A stretch of 64,000 bases of DNA. Source: Hysterium pulicare CBS 123377 (Eukaryota > Ascomycota > Dothideomycetes > Hysteriales > Hysteriaceae). Positions 23,801 to 35,035 of the stretch are shown one piece after another. A model generated the notes under the pieces. That model was given only the letters and a program-made list of their open reading frames with translations, did no database searches and had not been told where the DNA came from. A program made the position numbers and the translations under genes. The stretch covers positions 98,633-162,632 of the forward strand of contig AJFK01000781.1 in NCBI GenBank assembly GCA_000467715.1. Reading direction: 5' to 3'. Position 1 is the first letter of the stretch, and every line of letters starts with the position of its first letter.

Positions 23801-26800
23801 AAATGCCACAGGTGAACCAATTGACCTTTGGGAAGATTTCCGAGCGAGAGTAGCTAACGCTACTGTCGGGAACCTCTGTATCGACCGATTTGAGAGATCA
23901 GAAGTCTGGAAAATCATCTACGAATCTTCATCGGCTAGCTTGGTGCTTCAGATGAGCGATCGACCCCAATGGCTACTCTATGCTAAGTCGCCTGCGTCTT
24001 TACCAGGCGATAGCCCCTTACGCAAATTACTAGAACGACCAGTTGCGCGCGCATACCTCGAAGACTCGTTTCTCGAGAGTTCATGGGAAGTGTTTCTCCC
24101 TAGTCCGAAGCGATTCCAAGTCAGAATTTTGGGTTCGCAAGAAAGAGTCAGCTCGTGGCGAGCTCGCATCGGCCTTGTAGACTTTAAAGAGGAGACACAG
24201 TCGCGAAGCCTTTCCATGGAGGTTGCACCCAAGGATAAGATGTGTCTACTCGCTGACATTTCTGGATCCTACACGCTCCTGCCGAACTGTGCAACTGCTA
24301 AGCAGAGCCTTTACCAAAAGATCGGCGAACAAAAGGCCCGAAATGAGCGAGATTCTCTATATTTGTTCTTAGACCAAGAGCTGCTCGGTGATAGTACCAA
24401 AAGTCGTTTCATTTTCAGCAAGAACCACCGTCGATTGCGATACGGAGAAAATCGGGATGTGCTCGCCAGTTTGGATGCATCGTGGCAGCCGTGGAATAGT
24501 AATGACGAGGGTGTAGCTGAAGCCACTGTTGACGGATCTTGGGTACCTCTCCGTGATACGTCTACTAAGCTTGTCGCCGACGATGCAACTATTCTCATAC
24601 GCACACCATCAAGAGCGCCAGACATAACGCTCTCTGGCGATGAGTGCTCATCAGCAGTTACCGTTCTCGAATGCGAATTTAACTCTCATACCAATGTCGA
24701 CAAGTTTTGGCATTCGGGACAGCAGGTTGGGCCGGAGAATAGACTGTTCTTCTCATCGTTCTCATGGGCTCTCGAACCTGGGAGACAGTTACCCTTGCTA
24801 AATCAGTGGCAAGTTATGAGGTATGATCTGGATACTCAATGCCAAATATGCGGCCCCAAGCCCCCTCGTATCATTTGGAACGTCGTCGAGAAAGCGCACA
24901 AAGCGTCAGCAACTGCATATGAAGACAGCAAAGAAGCAGTAGCCTTTGAAAGGGCGCTGAAAAACCGACCGCGAATATTCATTTTACGTGCTACTGTTAA
25001 TCCAAATGATGCGAGTCCGAACACTAGGGTGCAGATTGGCATAAACTTTGCATCTCTCGCTCAACGTGCTCTTGCTAGATTGAGTAAGGCTAGTAAGCCT
25101 AACTCGGTGTCCTTCAGGCTTCTAACAGACCACATGGAACCCGCTCGCGAGCCTTTTGAGAAATTCAAGCTTAAAAGCAATTCAGAAGATAAGCCATACG
25201 GCGGACCCTTGAAAATGGCATACGAATTGGGTGATGAGCAGAAACGTTCTTTGTCTTGGATGCGCAGCCAGGAAGCAGCAAACGCACGCCCATTTATTCA
25301 TTTTGAGGTCGAGGAGGCGATTCTTCCTAAAATGGGTTGGCGAGCAGAGGCACGCGCCGAGTCTCACGTTACGATCAAAGGCGGAGTTCTCGCGGACCTT
25401 CCATCCTTTGGAAAGACTGTGACAACAATCGCTCTGGTGCAGGCGGAGTATGAAGAGAAGAGCTCGGACATGATCATTCGCGAAATTCGGCTTTCTGAGT
25501 CGTATCGACCTGGCTTGATCGACATCGCTGCTACTCTTGTGATATGTCCTTTACATATCACCAGGCAATGGCTGGACGAATTCGGGAAGTTCCTTGGGGA
25601 AGAGTGCTACAATGAATCGAATATTTTGCTCATCGATAATCCCAGCGCTTTGCAAAAACTAAAGATACAAGACTTCATCGACGCCCGGATTATAATTGTC
25701 TCATGGAGAATACTGTTACATGATATGTATATCTCTCAGTTGGCTCATTTTGTGGCTATGCCCGAACCTGCCGAACGAAAAGGTCGTGCTTTTGATGCCT
25801 GGTTGGAATATGCTGTCGATCTTGTACCTGAGCAAATCCAAGAACTGAAATGCTGGGGACCTGCAAGCTTCGAGCAAAGCATCCCTGGCAAAGTCCAGAC
25901 TCGCCTCAACCAGCCCGATTTTCAAGCAGTAGTCCCGCTTAAAAGATATCGGGGAAAGGAGTACGCAGCCAAAAAAAGCCAAAAGACGACAACTAAAGGC
26001 AAAGCGGGCAGCAAACTGGCAAAGGGGTCGACCAGCCATCCAAATAATGAATCGTCGGATGCCGAAGTAGAAGACTGGACGTCTTACGGGATGCCTTTGA
26101 TTCAGTTGTTTCGATACAATCGAATGGTTGTCGATGAATACACATATCTATATCAGAAAGATAAAGATAATTATGCGGCCTATGCATCGATCAAGAACCT
26201 ACAAGCTCACAAGAAGTGGGTACTATCGGGCACTCCAGCTTTAGCCGATTTTTCTGATGTGAACCAAATTGCATCATTTTTAGGCATATCTTTAGGCGCT
26301 GACTCCTTGGCTGGTGGAATGTTCACCCCGGAAAACCAGAAAAGAATATACTCCGACCAGACCGAGACCGAAAAGTTCCTATCCTACAGCGAAAAGAGGT
26401 CCTACCAATGGCACGAAGCAAGGCACCGTCTCGCTCAACGATGGCTAGACCAATTCGCTCGTCAGAACGTCCCCGTATTGACGGACATTGAGTGTCGCGA
26501 GATAATGCAACCCATTAAACTCGGCCCAGCTCATCAAGCGGTCTACCTTGAGCAATCGCAGCACCTGAACTCGCAAGACATGCTGTTGAAGAAGCCCCAG
26601 TCTGAATCCGATCGCGCTAATCGCATGAAGATAAGCTTAGCAGGCGCCTCCACCCCGGAAGATGCTTTGATAAGATGCTCATTATCATTCAACAGAAAAG
26701 AGGGCGAATCAGAATTTGAGAATCTCCTATCAACCCGTCGAAAACATGTCGTGGAAGTGCGTTCGCAGTTGCTAGGCATGGCAATCGAAGCAGAGAGTCT

Positions 26801-28106
26801 CAGTCAACAAAGCCACAAACCTGACGGTTACTACAGCACCTATAGAAACGATGTGGCATCCAAGAACTACGTTCAAGATTTCGAGACAAGCTCAATGCTT
26901 AGGCATATCATCAGTCAAGCTAGACAGAAAGCGGCAGAGAAAAAGCCTGGCAAACCTCTCCAAGAAAAGGCCAGAGGTAAAAAGCTCAAAGACCTTCAAG
27001 TGGAAATGGGTACCTTATCTCGAGAACTAGAGTTACGTGATCAATCGCTCAGATTTTTTGAAGCGGTCGAACGCGTGTACAATTCCTCATCTTCTGGTTC
27101 TTCGGATTCCGACTCAAACTTTTGTAGCTCTTCTTCATGTGAAGGAGAGCCTACGAACGGTTCAAGGCTTTTCCTCTCACAGCGTTGCGGTCATTTTGTC
27201 TGCCAGGAGTGCTTGAATGATACTGTAGACGACGGAACGTGTGTGCACCCTCATTGCAAGATTGGCGCACAGCCCTACGATCTTCTGCCGGTTGACAAAC
27301 TCGGGAAGAAAGATGAGTCATCCAGGGAAAGCAGCCATGGACAAAAGCTCGATGCAATGATTGATCTCGTTAACAAGATCCCGCAGAAGGAACAGGGCAT
27401 AGTATTTGTGCAAAATTCAGATGTCATGGCCATTGTGGAGGAAGCGTTAGACGATCATAATGTCACTTACCATTCGGTCGAGAAAAGTCAAGACAAAACG
27501 GCAGTTGAAAAGATAGAGGACTTCAAGCAAAATACTGACCTCAAGAAGCGGAAGAAAGTCTTGGTATTGTGTTTGACGGATGAGTCTGCATCTGGCGTGT
27601 GAGTACCTGCCCTGTCGCCGCTATCAAGAAGCCTTGTTGCAACATACTGAGCGTTCTTTTACAGCAATTTGGTCAACGCCAACCATATCATCTTTATCAC
27701 TCCGCTACTGATCGAAAGCCAAGACAAGTACGATGCGGCCATGGCTCAAGCGATAGCCAGAGCGCGTCGTTATAACCAGACGAAAGAAGTTCACATTTAC
27801 CACTTTGCCGCACTGAGGACAATCGACATCGACATCCTCGAGCATCGTCATCTCCGCTCTGATGCTTTACATGAATCAATCCCAACGAAATGGCAGAAAG
27901 GCAAGGTTGATACTACGCTCAAAGGAAAGACTAGAATGGTCAAGGACGCAAACGGGCATATGGCTCTGGTTCCTGTGTCTTGGCTTTCCAAACGCAAGAA
28001 GTGTGCAAGAAAGGGCATCAATTTGAGCCCGACGGAGGAATTCGAAGATTTTTCGTCTTTGATCAAGTTTTCCAAGGCATTTCGGGACGACAATGAGGAT
28101 GATTAG
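20813..28106 (+). CDS. DNMT5: DNMT5-type DNA cytosine methyltransferase fused to RING and SNF2 ATPase
   Basis: Six exons (20813..21032, 21106..22083, 22139..22298, 22350..23069, 23117..27598, 27665..28106) encode 2333 residues. Residues 1–340 are acidic and probably disordered, with no chromodomain that I can see. The methyltransferase follows: motif I VATMCSGTEAP near 380, motif IV GFSCVD with catalytic Cys476, motif VI ENVK, motif VIII QTRVRG at 554, and GNAM near 763. A Cys cluster lies at 844–870. The SNF2-like half has Walker A GGVLADLPSFGKT (Lys1459), DEYT at 1699, WVLSGTPAL, a RING-like region at about 2034–2077 and a helicase C-terminal lobe ending with AQAIARARRYNQ. This order matches fungal DNMT5, whose Cryptococcus member is an ATP-dependent maintenance CG methyltransferase. 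A nuclear role in maintaining DNA methylation is inferred from that family. All exon phases agree. The start is the first ATG of an open exon and is the least certain part. Confidence 0.9.
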
Positions 28107-28650
28107 GATTTGAGTAAGCTGAAAAAAGTATTGGAGGTGATCATTCCAAGTGCCGATTCTTTTGCTATTTGTACAACGACTGATTGTTCCTCGAAGACGT
28201 TTTGGGTCAACGAAATATTCTTAGCATGGCATTTTATACCCCTTTCCAACCCATCTGTACTATTTGGATAGACAAAACAGCAAGGTATTATAATCATATT
28301 GGTAGTTCTTTGACAATAACGTAACCACATGCGGTTGGTGATACCGTGAGTGAGGCATTTACTTGTCGTACAGTTCGACTGATCTCGACACGGTTATGCA
28401 ACTTCCCGGACAAACACACCTATAGTTTGCTTCGACGTGGACGATTGCAAATCCATTTCTTTTCCTTCAAGGTATCTCACAGAACAATTTGTTCCTTGCC
28501 ACTCATGATCTTGAATGTAAAGCACATCACTACAGCAAACGCAATGCTTGTATCTCGCCTTATGAGCAATTAATTCCTTCACCGGTATGTTTCTCTTCCC
28601 GCTTCTTCATCGACTCCTTCTCGTACCCCCTGTATCTACCAATAGCGACA
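28107..28650. other. Intergenic between tandem plus-strand genes
   Basis: Holds the 3' flank of DNMT5 and the leader of the next gene. The downstream gene's frame is open back to 28489, but the extension has no conserved features, so I treat it as leader. Nothing else supported. Confidence 0.5.
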
Positions 28651-29988
28651 ATGTCCATCCCCGACAACGCCTGGGACCCATTCACTCCCTACTCTTCCAC
28701 TGACCACAACTTCAGATCTCACTCCGGCTACAAGCGGTCATCCCCGTTCCTAGACCCCAACATTCACCACCAACACGGGATTCCAGCATGGCGAGCACGC
28801 TATCAACATTATCCCAGAGATCAACCTAACCATTCCTCGGACTACATAAACTACGACGGACTTCCCCGCCACTCCTACCACCACCACCACCACCACTACC
28901 GAAACTTCCGCCCTTACTGGCAACAAGGCCATACATACCGCTACACCCGCTCAGCCGAACCACTTAGGCCCGACAGATCAGGTCCAGGATTCAAGTGGAA
29001 CTATCCGGACTGGAGAGGCGGTTCTAGTGGCGGTGTCCCGGAGGACTTTGAGTTTGGGTTCGAGACGCCGCCTGCGTCGCCAATGGAGCATTCTCCAAGA
29101 TCAAGTGACGAGGAGGACGGAGGTCCAGCGGGCCCGCCGAGAGGAGCCTCTGATCCGTTTCGGCCTGGGAGTGTGCATACGGTGGATGAGTCGGAGAGTG
29201 AGCTTCCAAATAGCAGGCGAGGATCCCCGAGAGGAAGGAACGAACAAGGGAGGAGTGGAGGGATGCATGAGAACTCTGCTGGAGCAGATGGTTTTGATAG
29301 GTTCAGGGACCATTCTTTCTTCCGCGCTGGGTCTACGTCTGGGACTGCGCGGTCTTCGAGACGGGAAACGGTGGATGAACATATGTTTGGACATAGCACG
29401 CATCCTGCAGATCAGAACAACCCATCTTCGATACCGCGGTGGGTTCCAGGCGAGTATCCGCCTGCCTATGGGACCCAACACCGGCCAGCATCTGATGAGA
29501 GGCACCAATCTCGTAAATCTAGCAGTTGGGAAGGTAGGAATCGAACAGGCGATGCGTCTCCTAACAATCCAGATCTCAAGACTAGATACGCGGATCTCCT
29601 AGCCCGCGAATCCCGCCTCAAGACCTCAGAGGAAGAATTCAATCGAAAGATGCAACATGAGCGCGAACAATTAAGTCTCTTGCAAGAGCTGTTCAGAGAA
29701 GAAAGAGCGATTTTCGAGGCGGAGAAAGTGAGGTTTAGAAGGGAACGGGGACGGGATCGGGACCGGGGATGGAATCGGACACATGAGGGACTTGGTGGGT
29801 TTGGGATGGATGAATTTGGGGATACGTTGAGTGGGGATGGTGAGGAGAATCTGGATGGGTATGAGTTTGGGGATGGGAGAGGAAGGAGGAACATGTTTGA
29901 GTATCCTCCGAGGGCGCAGAGGTGGACTTGGAATGGAGAGGTTTTTGATGCGGATGGGGAGGAGGGTGTGGATGGGGCTGGGAGATAA
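28651..29988 (+). CDS. Hypothetical disordered protein with a coiled coil
   Basis: One exon, 445 residues from the chosen ATG at 28651 (MSIPDNAWDPFTPYSS). The frame continues open upstream to 28489, but the added residues look like translated leader. No domain recognised. The N-terminal half is rich in His, Tyr, Pro, Ser and Arg, with a HHHHHH run near residue 74. From about residue 308 to 366 there is a charged heptad-rich segment starting TRYADLLARESRLKTSEEEF, a likely coiled coil. An Arg/Asp-repeat and a Gly/Asp-rich tail follow, ending near RAQRWTWNGEVFDADGEE. It may be an adaptor or scaffold, but nothing here shows a pathway. Confidence 0.65.
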   Translation: MSIPDNAWDPFTPYSSTDHNFRSHSGYKRSSPFLDPNIHHQHGIPAWRARYQHYPRDQPNHSSDYINYDGLPRHSYHHHHHHYRNFRPYWQQGHTYRYTRSAEPLRPDRSGPGFKWNYPDWRGGSSGGVPEDFEFGFETPPASPMEHSPRSSDEEDGGPAGPPRGASDPFRPGSVHTVDESESELPNSRRGSPRGRNEQGRSGGMHENSAGADGFDRFRDHSFFRAGSTSGTARSSRRETVDEHMFGHSTHPADQNNPSSIPRWVPGEYPPAYGTQHRPASDERHQSRKSSSWEGRNRTGDASPNNPDLKTRYADLLARESRLKTSEEEFNRKMQHEREQLSLLQELFREERAIFEAEKVRFRRERGRDRDRGWNRTHEGLGGFGMDEFGDTLSGDGEENLDGYEFGDGRGRRNMFEYPPRAQRWTWNGEVFDADGEEGVDGAGR

Positions 29989-30543
29989 GTGAAATTTGTG
30001 AAGAACAAAGAGAATGAACTTGCTGAAACGGCAAAAGCTCCGCACACTCGTCCCGACGAATGTTGGCATCGTCTGCATAAGCCATTTGACCTCTGCGAAG
30101 TGTGATCAACTTGCCTTGTTGCTTTTAGAACACTGCTACTATACTACAATTTTAAAAACTAGATTAAATGTTAGATAATTACTTTTAAAGATAGTATATT
30201 ATATTAGAAATTAAGAAATTAATAGATGAAGGTTTTGTACTAAGTCTAAATTCTAGTTCCCCTCTGTGAGATTAGTAAATCTTGCCTTCGCCCCTCCCGG
30301 TGAAAGGAGGTGAGAGGGTTACGCGTAGTCGGAGCCTTTTACTAAAAAACTGGTTAGGGGTATCTCGGAAAGCTGAGTCTTAACTTTCCTGGATTTCTTT
30401 GACATTATTATTATAAAGTTAGAGTAGACGAGATGGGACAGCTGTGAAAGGATAAGAGATGGTTTTACATATTCTTACACTACGCTCCATAAATCTATAG
30501 GTGTTCTATGCGGTACAACATTCTTCTAGCAAGCATATTGCCC
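29989..30543. other. Intergenic with AT-rich tract and LTR-like segment
   Basis: Most of this convergent spacer is unusually AT-rich (30.12–30.26 kb), then switches abruptly to a GC-rich block near 30.29–30.34 kb. A segment 30169..30479 begins TGTTAG and ends CTTACA. It is entered separately. Confidence 0.5.
30169..30479. mobile_element. Possible degraded solo LTR (311 bp)
   Basis: The segment starts with TGTTAG and ends with CTTACA, that is, TG...CA ends with nearly inverted six-base termini, as in retrotransposon LTRs. It is AT-rich with an embedded GC-rich block. I see no clear target-site duplication and no second copy in the window, so this is a weak call. Confidence 0.25.
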
Positions 30544-31896
30544 CTACAGATGCAGTGGCCTCCACTGAAACTGCCTCTCTTCCTCCTCGACCCCAACTTT
30601 CCTAACCGTCTCCCCACGACTAGCCTTCCTAACAGCATCTCTTTGCAATCGCTCCGCAACCCCTTCTCTCCACCTCTTCAACTTTTTCTCACCTTCGACA
30701 AACCTCTCAATTTCCCAGACTGCTTTGATTGCGCTCCCATAATCTCCTCTCTTCGCCTTCTTTCTCTCGCTGATGATCTCGTGTAGAAGTTCCAGCGTGG
30801 AGGCGTCGTATTCGATGCCGCCGTTGTCCATGTCTTGTAGTAGTGAGATGATTGAATCGTACGAGGCGTAGGTGAGCCAAGCATGCCGAATAAGCTCGTT
30901 GTAGAGTGTTGTGCTGGCGCCGAGTTGGTAGGAGGGGCGGCCAAGCGATTTTATGGTGGGAAGGAGGGCTAGCGGAAGCGTTGAGGTGGGAAAGGAGGTC
31001 CGGAGTAAGTGGCATGTGGTGTGAAGTAGGGCTGGGTAGTTGGCAGTCAGAATACGGAGTGTCTCCTGCGAATCATCTTTATCATTCTTTGGCTTGGGTT
31101 GTTCGACGTTGGATGTAGTTGTAGGAGGTGCGGCTTCAGAAGCTGATGGTGTCTCTGCGGTTTCCATTTGCTCAGAGGATGATTTCTTGGGCCGGCGCTT
31201 CTTCTTCTTCTTCGTTTTCGGGGGTGCTTCGGCTATGGGATCGAGATTCAGTCGCCGAACTACAGAAAACACTTCATTGTCCAATACGTCCCAAACCTCA
31301 GTATCTGATTTCGCAGCATGAAGCAATGCAGTTACCCGCAAATACTCCTTATCCTGTAGTTGAGTTATGCGATCAGCCTCAGCTAAGGCTTCATTCCGTC
31401 TCTGCTGCCTCTCATTCCTCAAATCCCGCCGTAAGATGGCTTCAGCAACGCTCCTGATGTTTTTTTGAGGCTTGTTGTCTGTTGGGAGTCCGCCTGGTGT
31501 TTGCGACGGCTGCCTTCTCAATACGGATTCAAAGAGTGTATCAAGATCGAAATCATCGTCACCTTCCTCAGAATCAGCTGCACCTCCTCTTTTTACGTCT
31601 GGGTCCTGCTGTTGTGGCTGAGCATCGATATTCCTCAAAAGCTTGTCAAATGTCTTGCGCTCGGTGTCTGTAATTGTGGTCTTGCGCGGCGGTCGATCTG
31701 CATCCTGAGAGAGTTCTTGGAGGTCTTCGGGCAGATTGTCAAATGGCAATGGATCCCCGTTATGCTGAAAGCGTCTGCATCGTTGAATTGTCGGAGTTTG
31801 ATAGAGGAAGGGTAGAAGGGTGATGGGAGCTGTTGTAAGCTTGCGATTAAATCGGGATGATGATAGCGCTCGGAATGTGTAGGAAGATACAGACAT
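30544..31896 (-). CDS. MTF2: Mtf2-like mitochondrial protein
   Basis: One exon, 450 residues. The N-terminus (MSVSSYTFRALSSSRFNRKL) is rich in Ser, Arg and Thr without acidic residues until about 45, as expected for a mitochondrial presequence. Budding yeast Mtf2 (Nam1) works in mitochondrial mRNA processing, stability and translation. The C-terminal part resembles the Mtf2-like C-terminal domain: LRILTANYPALLHTTCHLL, then LALLPTIKSLGRPSYQLG, LYNELIRHAW and the LLQDMDNGGIEYDASTLELL stretch. Between them lie a disordered acidic region and a very basic run KTKKKKKRRPKK. Mtf2 family members in filamentous fungi are poorly conserved outside the C-terminal domain, so the role is inferred. Confidence 0.78.
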   Translation of the reverse strand: MSVSSYTFRALSSSRFNRKLTTAPITLLPFLYQTPTIQRCRRFQHNGDPLPFDNLPEDLQELSQDADRPPRKTTITDTERKTFDKLLRNIDAQPQQQDPDVKRGGAADSEEGDDDFDLDTLFESVLRRQPSQTPGGLPTDNKPQKNIRSVAEAILRRDLRNERQQRRNEALAEADRITQLQDKEYLRVTALLHAAKSDTEVWDVLDNEVFSVVRRLNLDPIAEAPPKTKKKKKRRPKKSSSEQMETAETPSASEAAPPTTTSNVEQPKPKNDKDDSQETLRILTANYPALLHTTCHLLRTSFPTSTLPLALLPTIKSLGRPSYQLGASTTLYNELIRHAWLTYASYDSIISLLQDMDNGGIEYDASTLELLHEIISERKKAKRGDYGSAIKAVWEIERFVEGEKKLKRWREGVAERLQRDAVRKASRGETVRKVGVEEEERQFQWRPLHL

Positions 31897-32382
31897 CTAC
31901 GGAAAGAAAGGACGGCCTGATAATTGCCGAGAATAGAAAGAACAAAGCTCTTAAAAGCAGGTAGACAAAAGTCAAAGGAGATGCGGAGTTACTTCGGATG
32001 ACACCTTTTAGCCGGGCCGCAAAAATTATCTTCCGTACTGATATACTATACTACTATACTGGGCCACCAATGCTCTAACTTATTCCTGTATCCTAACATC
32101 CATTTACTTCTATTTCACCAGAAACGCGTGAAGAATACTCTCGGCATTAAGCTGATTTGCAACATCAGTCCTTTGAGAATACCCAAGAATCTTGGGATGC
32201 TAAACTACATAATAATTTCCTCACAACCCCCAGAACTCCCCAAGAAACCGAATAAATATCCTCTTCCCCCAGCCCGCGCCAAGTTTTGAAGGGTATCCGA
32301 CGCCGTGAGCATTTCAAAGAATGGTACCAAAGCATACCGAATAATCCAAACAAGTTAAGAGACAGAAATAAAACTTACGAAA
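31897..32382. other. Intergenic: MTF2 upstream region and RAD21 3' flank
   Basis: Both neighbours are on the minus strand. A good 5' splice site (GTAAGT) lies 4 nt past the RAD21 stop codon, so a 3'-UTR intron is possible. No gene seen. Confidence 0.45.
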
Positions 32383-34289
32383 TCATGCTTCAGCAGCAAT
32401 TGCTGTAGAGGTCGGATTTTGTGATGCCAGCTCTCCACTAGCTTGAGTCTCCGCCCATGATCCCCATAGTCCTCGTTTGCCTCGGATACGAAGTGGTCCG
32501 CCAAGCTCGTCTACTGGTTGCTCTACTTTGATTGCATCCTTTGTTGCGAGGACTAAGACCTCAAAGAACATCTTAGTAGCGTCGGCTCGTGTAGTGGTAG
32601 CTTCTGGTAGCATGTCCTGAAAGAGGACGCTAGCCTTTTGTCTCTCAGAGTCGCTCTCTGCAGCAGCTGGCCCAAACCGGTCCCGGAGAAGGTGAACGGC
32701 GTGCTTTGTGCCTAGCGAAACCGGACCACTGTCCGCGGGGTGAAGAAGAGGAGCCGTAGTATCGTCGAAGTTGTCAGCTGCTGGAGAGAAAGGCTCCTCT
32801 TCTAATTGTTCTTCATCCATTGGAGGCATGAAACCAGCGTCATCATCGAGCTGAACCAGGTCATCGTGTCCCCCAAGAGAAGTGTCCCCGCCAACATCGA
32901 GTGGTGCGATCCCCAAATCTGTTTCGTCTTGTTGAAAATCAAGTTGGGGGGTCTTCTCTGCACCGGCGCCAGCGTCATCCTCGTCTTCCAGATCGAGATC
33001 GGCGACTCCGCTGTCACGTTTCCTCTTAAGATCGCCTGATCGCGTCACAACTTCAAGGGATAGGATGCCTCTCAATTCTGGAGCCCATCCAATGCTTCGG
33101 CCCTCACCAAGAATACTGGAAACGAATCCACCATTTCTCTGCATATTCATTAGAGCTAGAAGCATTGGGTCCCGCGGAAGGAACGAAGCAGGCTTCAAGA
33201 TCTTGGAACGGTCATTCTGTTGTGCTCGAATCTGGCTCGAGTGGATCTCGGTGTCTGCGTCTGCATGGAGCACTTTGCGCCTCTTTGCTTTGTGGGCTTG
33301 TTGGACGGGTTCTTCCTCTTCGGGATCAAGAGTAGTCGTGTTGTCCTGTTGATAGGTCTGCTCAAGATCGCGTTCTATGCTGGAGCGGATCGATGAAAGA
33401 GGAGAAAGCGTATCCCGCTGTCGGCGTTCCGTGGCAGGTTCTATATTGGCGTCTTCATAAATTTGGGTCCCCATGCCTTCTATATCACCCATATCGATGT
33501 CCATGTTGTCCAGATTCTGATCATCTCCAAAGGCAAGCGGAGTATCATCCTCACCCAAATCGAGCTCAATTCCGTCATCCTCAAGAGGCTTGGGGCTGGA
33601 GAACTCCTCAGAAAGGCGTCTAGCGGCAGGAGCATCACGAGGTCGCTCAATGCTGGTGCCCTCGTCCAACACATCCAAATCCTCACCTAGATCAAGGTTC
33701 AAATCATCTACTTCGTCCAATTGTAATGTTTCAGCGGCGTCTCCACGAGCTTGTTCGATGCTCCCAGACAGAAATTGGCTGTTGTCCCAGTCCGGGAGGG
33801 TTGTATCTTGGAGGCCCATGTTGAGGTCCATAGGCTGAGAAAGTAATAAAGACGGATCTGGCATAGGGGCGAGTAAGTCTAGCTCAGTAAGTACATCCGG
33901 CAAAGTCAAGGCGGCTGGGTTGGCAGCATGGGACTGATTCGCTGGTAAATCGACGTTTCCAGGTCGGAATGCCTCAAAATAATGTCAGCATCAAAGTTTG
34001 CTGAACGATTCGTTAGATGTCGTACCATTTTAATCTTCATCAAGGCTTCGTTGCAGTCGTCAAGTAAATAACGCGCTTTCCTGCTGTAAATACGGACAAC
34101 ACCCAGCAGAAGCTGTCCACTTAGACGCAGTGCCATAGGCGCCTGGCCTTGGTCAACGATGGCGCTGACACTCGTCTCGATATTGGATTGTAAGATGTTG
34201 CTTTTCGACAGTTTGCGCTCGAGGTTGGCAGCGAGCCAGACGCGAGCCAGAGGCCCCGTCTTGGAGAGAAGAGTCTCGGAGTAAAACAT
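32383..34289 (-). CDS. RAD21: Cohesin kleisin subunit Rad21/Scc1/Mcd1
   Basis: The kleisin that closes the cohesin ring around sister chromatids in the nucleus. Two exons, 34026..34289 and 32383..33972, 617 residues. The N-terminal domain begins MFYSETLLSKTGPLARVWLA and contains LGVVRIYSRKARYLLDDC, the Smc3-binding part of the family. The junction gives LMKIKM|AFRPGNVDLP, as in other fungal Rad21 proteins, and uses the rare acceptor GAG. The centre is acidic and disordered. The C-terminal winged helix that binds Smc1 is marked by SVLFQDMLPEATTTRADATK, MFFEVLVLATKDAIKVEQ and IRGKRGLWG. SIEQAR (159–164) and SIERPR (195–200) fit the yeast separase pattern SxExxR. Rec8 is less likely because of the N-terminal and C-terminal matches to the mitotic form. 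It is divergent from PMR1. Confidence 0.94.
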
Positions 34290-35035
34290 GATGGCGAATG
34301 TGGTGTAGTAGGTTAAGTGGACGTGTTGAGGATGGAGCGCAGGTGTTGTTGTTGTGGGTGGGCGCGTTAGTCGGTGGTGTTACTTGGCGCGCCCGGCCAG
34401 CTCGAAGAACGGGAATCGCAAGGACCAGAACAGCAGACGCAGGTGGACAATCGCAAACCGAGGTTGTATTTGAAGTGATGAGCAGATTTGGGGTTGCGCG
34501 ACGAAAGCCAAAGAGTGAATTGATGGAGTCGGATGGGGAGGCGGGAGAGCGTGTTGTGATGTTTGTCGGTGGCTGGGATGATGAATTGCGTCCTGTCCTG
34601 CCAAGACCAGGCTGCCTCTAAGGCCACAAGGCAGCCAGCCGTCTCCCTTGCGGACCTTCGTAGTCGTCATGCTTCGCCGGAGACGGACATCAATAGAATA
34701 ACGTGAGTCGGCTGTTTTGAAAACGAACTGCTCTCTAGCTGTCGCCTCTTCTCGCCCATGACAAAGTCCAAACTCTGGTCACCTATTTACAGGGCCCTAC
34801 CCCTAGCGCTCCTGGTCCAGAACTTTGAGGCGATCAATGCTTTGGCTTGTGCATTTCCCCAGGACGGCCGCTTGAAAGAACACCTCTCACTGATGAACTG
34901 TCTCCCATTTCTTGCGCCCACGTCCATGAAAGAATTTGCATAGCATTTTTCGTTTGTCTCTTCTGTTCATCGATACCTGTCCATTGAAAAGGCCACGTTG
35001 GAAAGGCCTACGACGCGCTCCAGGGCCATGAAAAT
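34290..35035. other. Intergenic: shared upstream region of RAD21 and PMR1
   Basis: A 746-bp divergent spacer. The frame 34758..34943 (plus) has no motif, and the stretch likely carries both promoters and the PMR1 leader. No RNA gene seen. Confidence 0.5.

Noticed and set aside
34758-34943. 61-codon plus-strand frame between RAD21 and PMR1
   Set aside because: No motif; lies where the PMR1 promoter or leader is expected.
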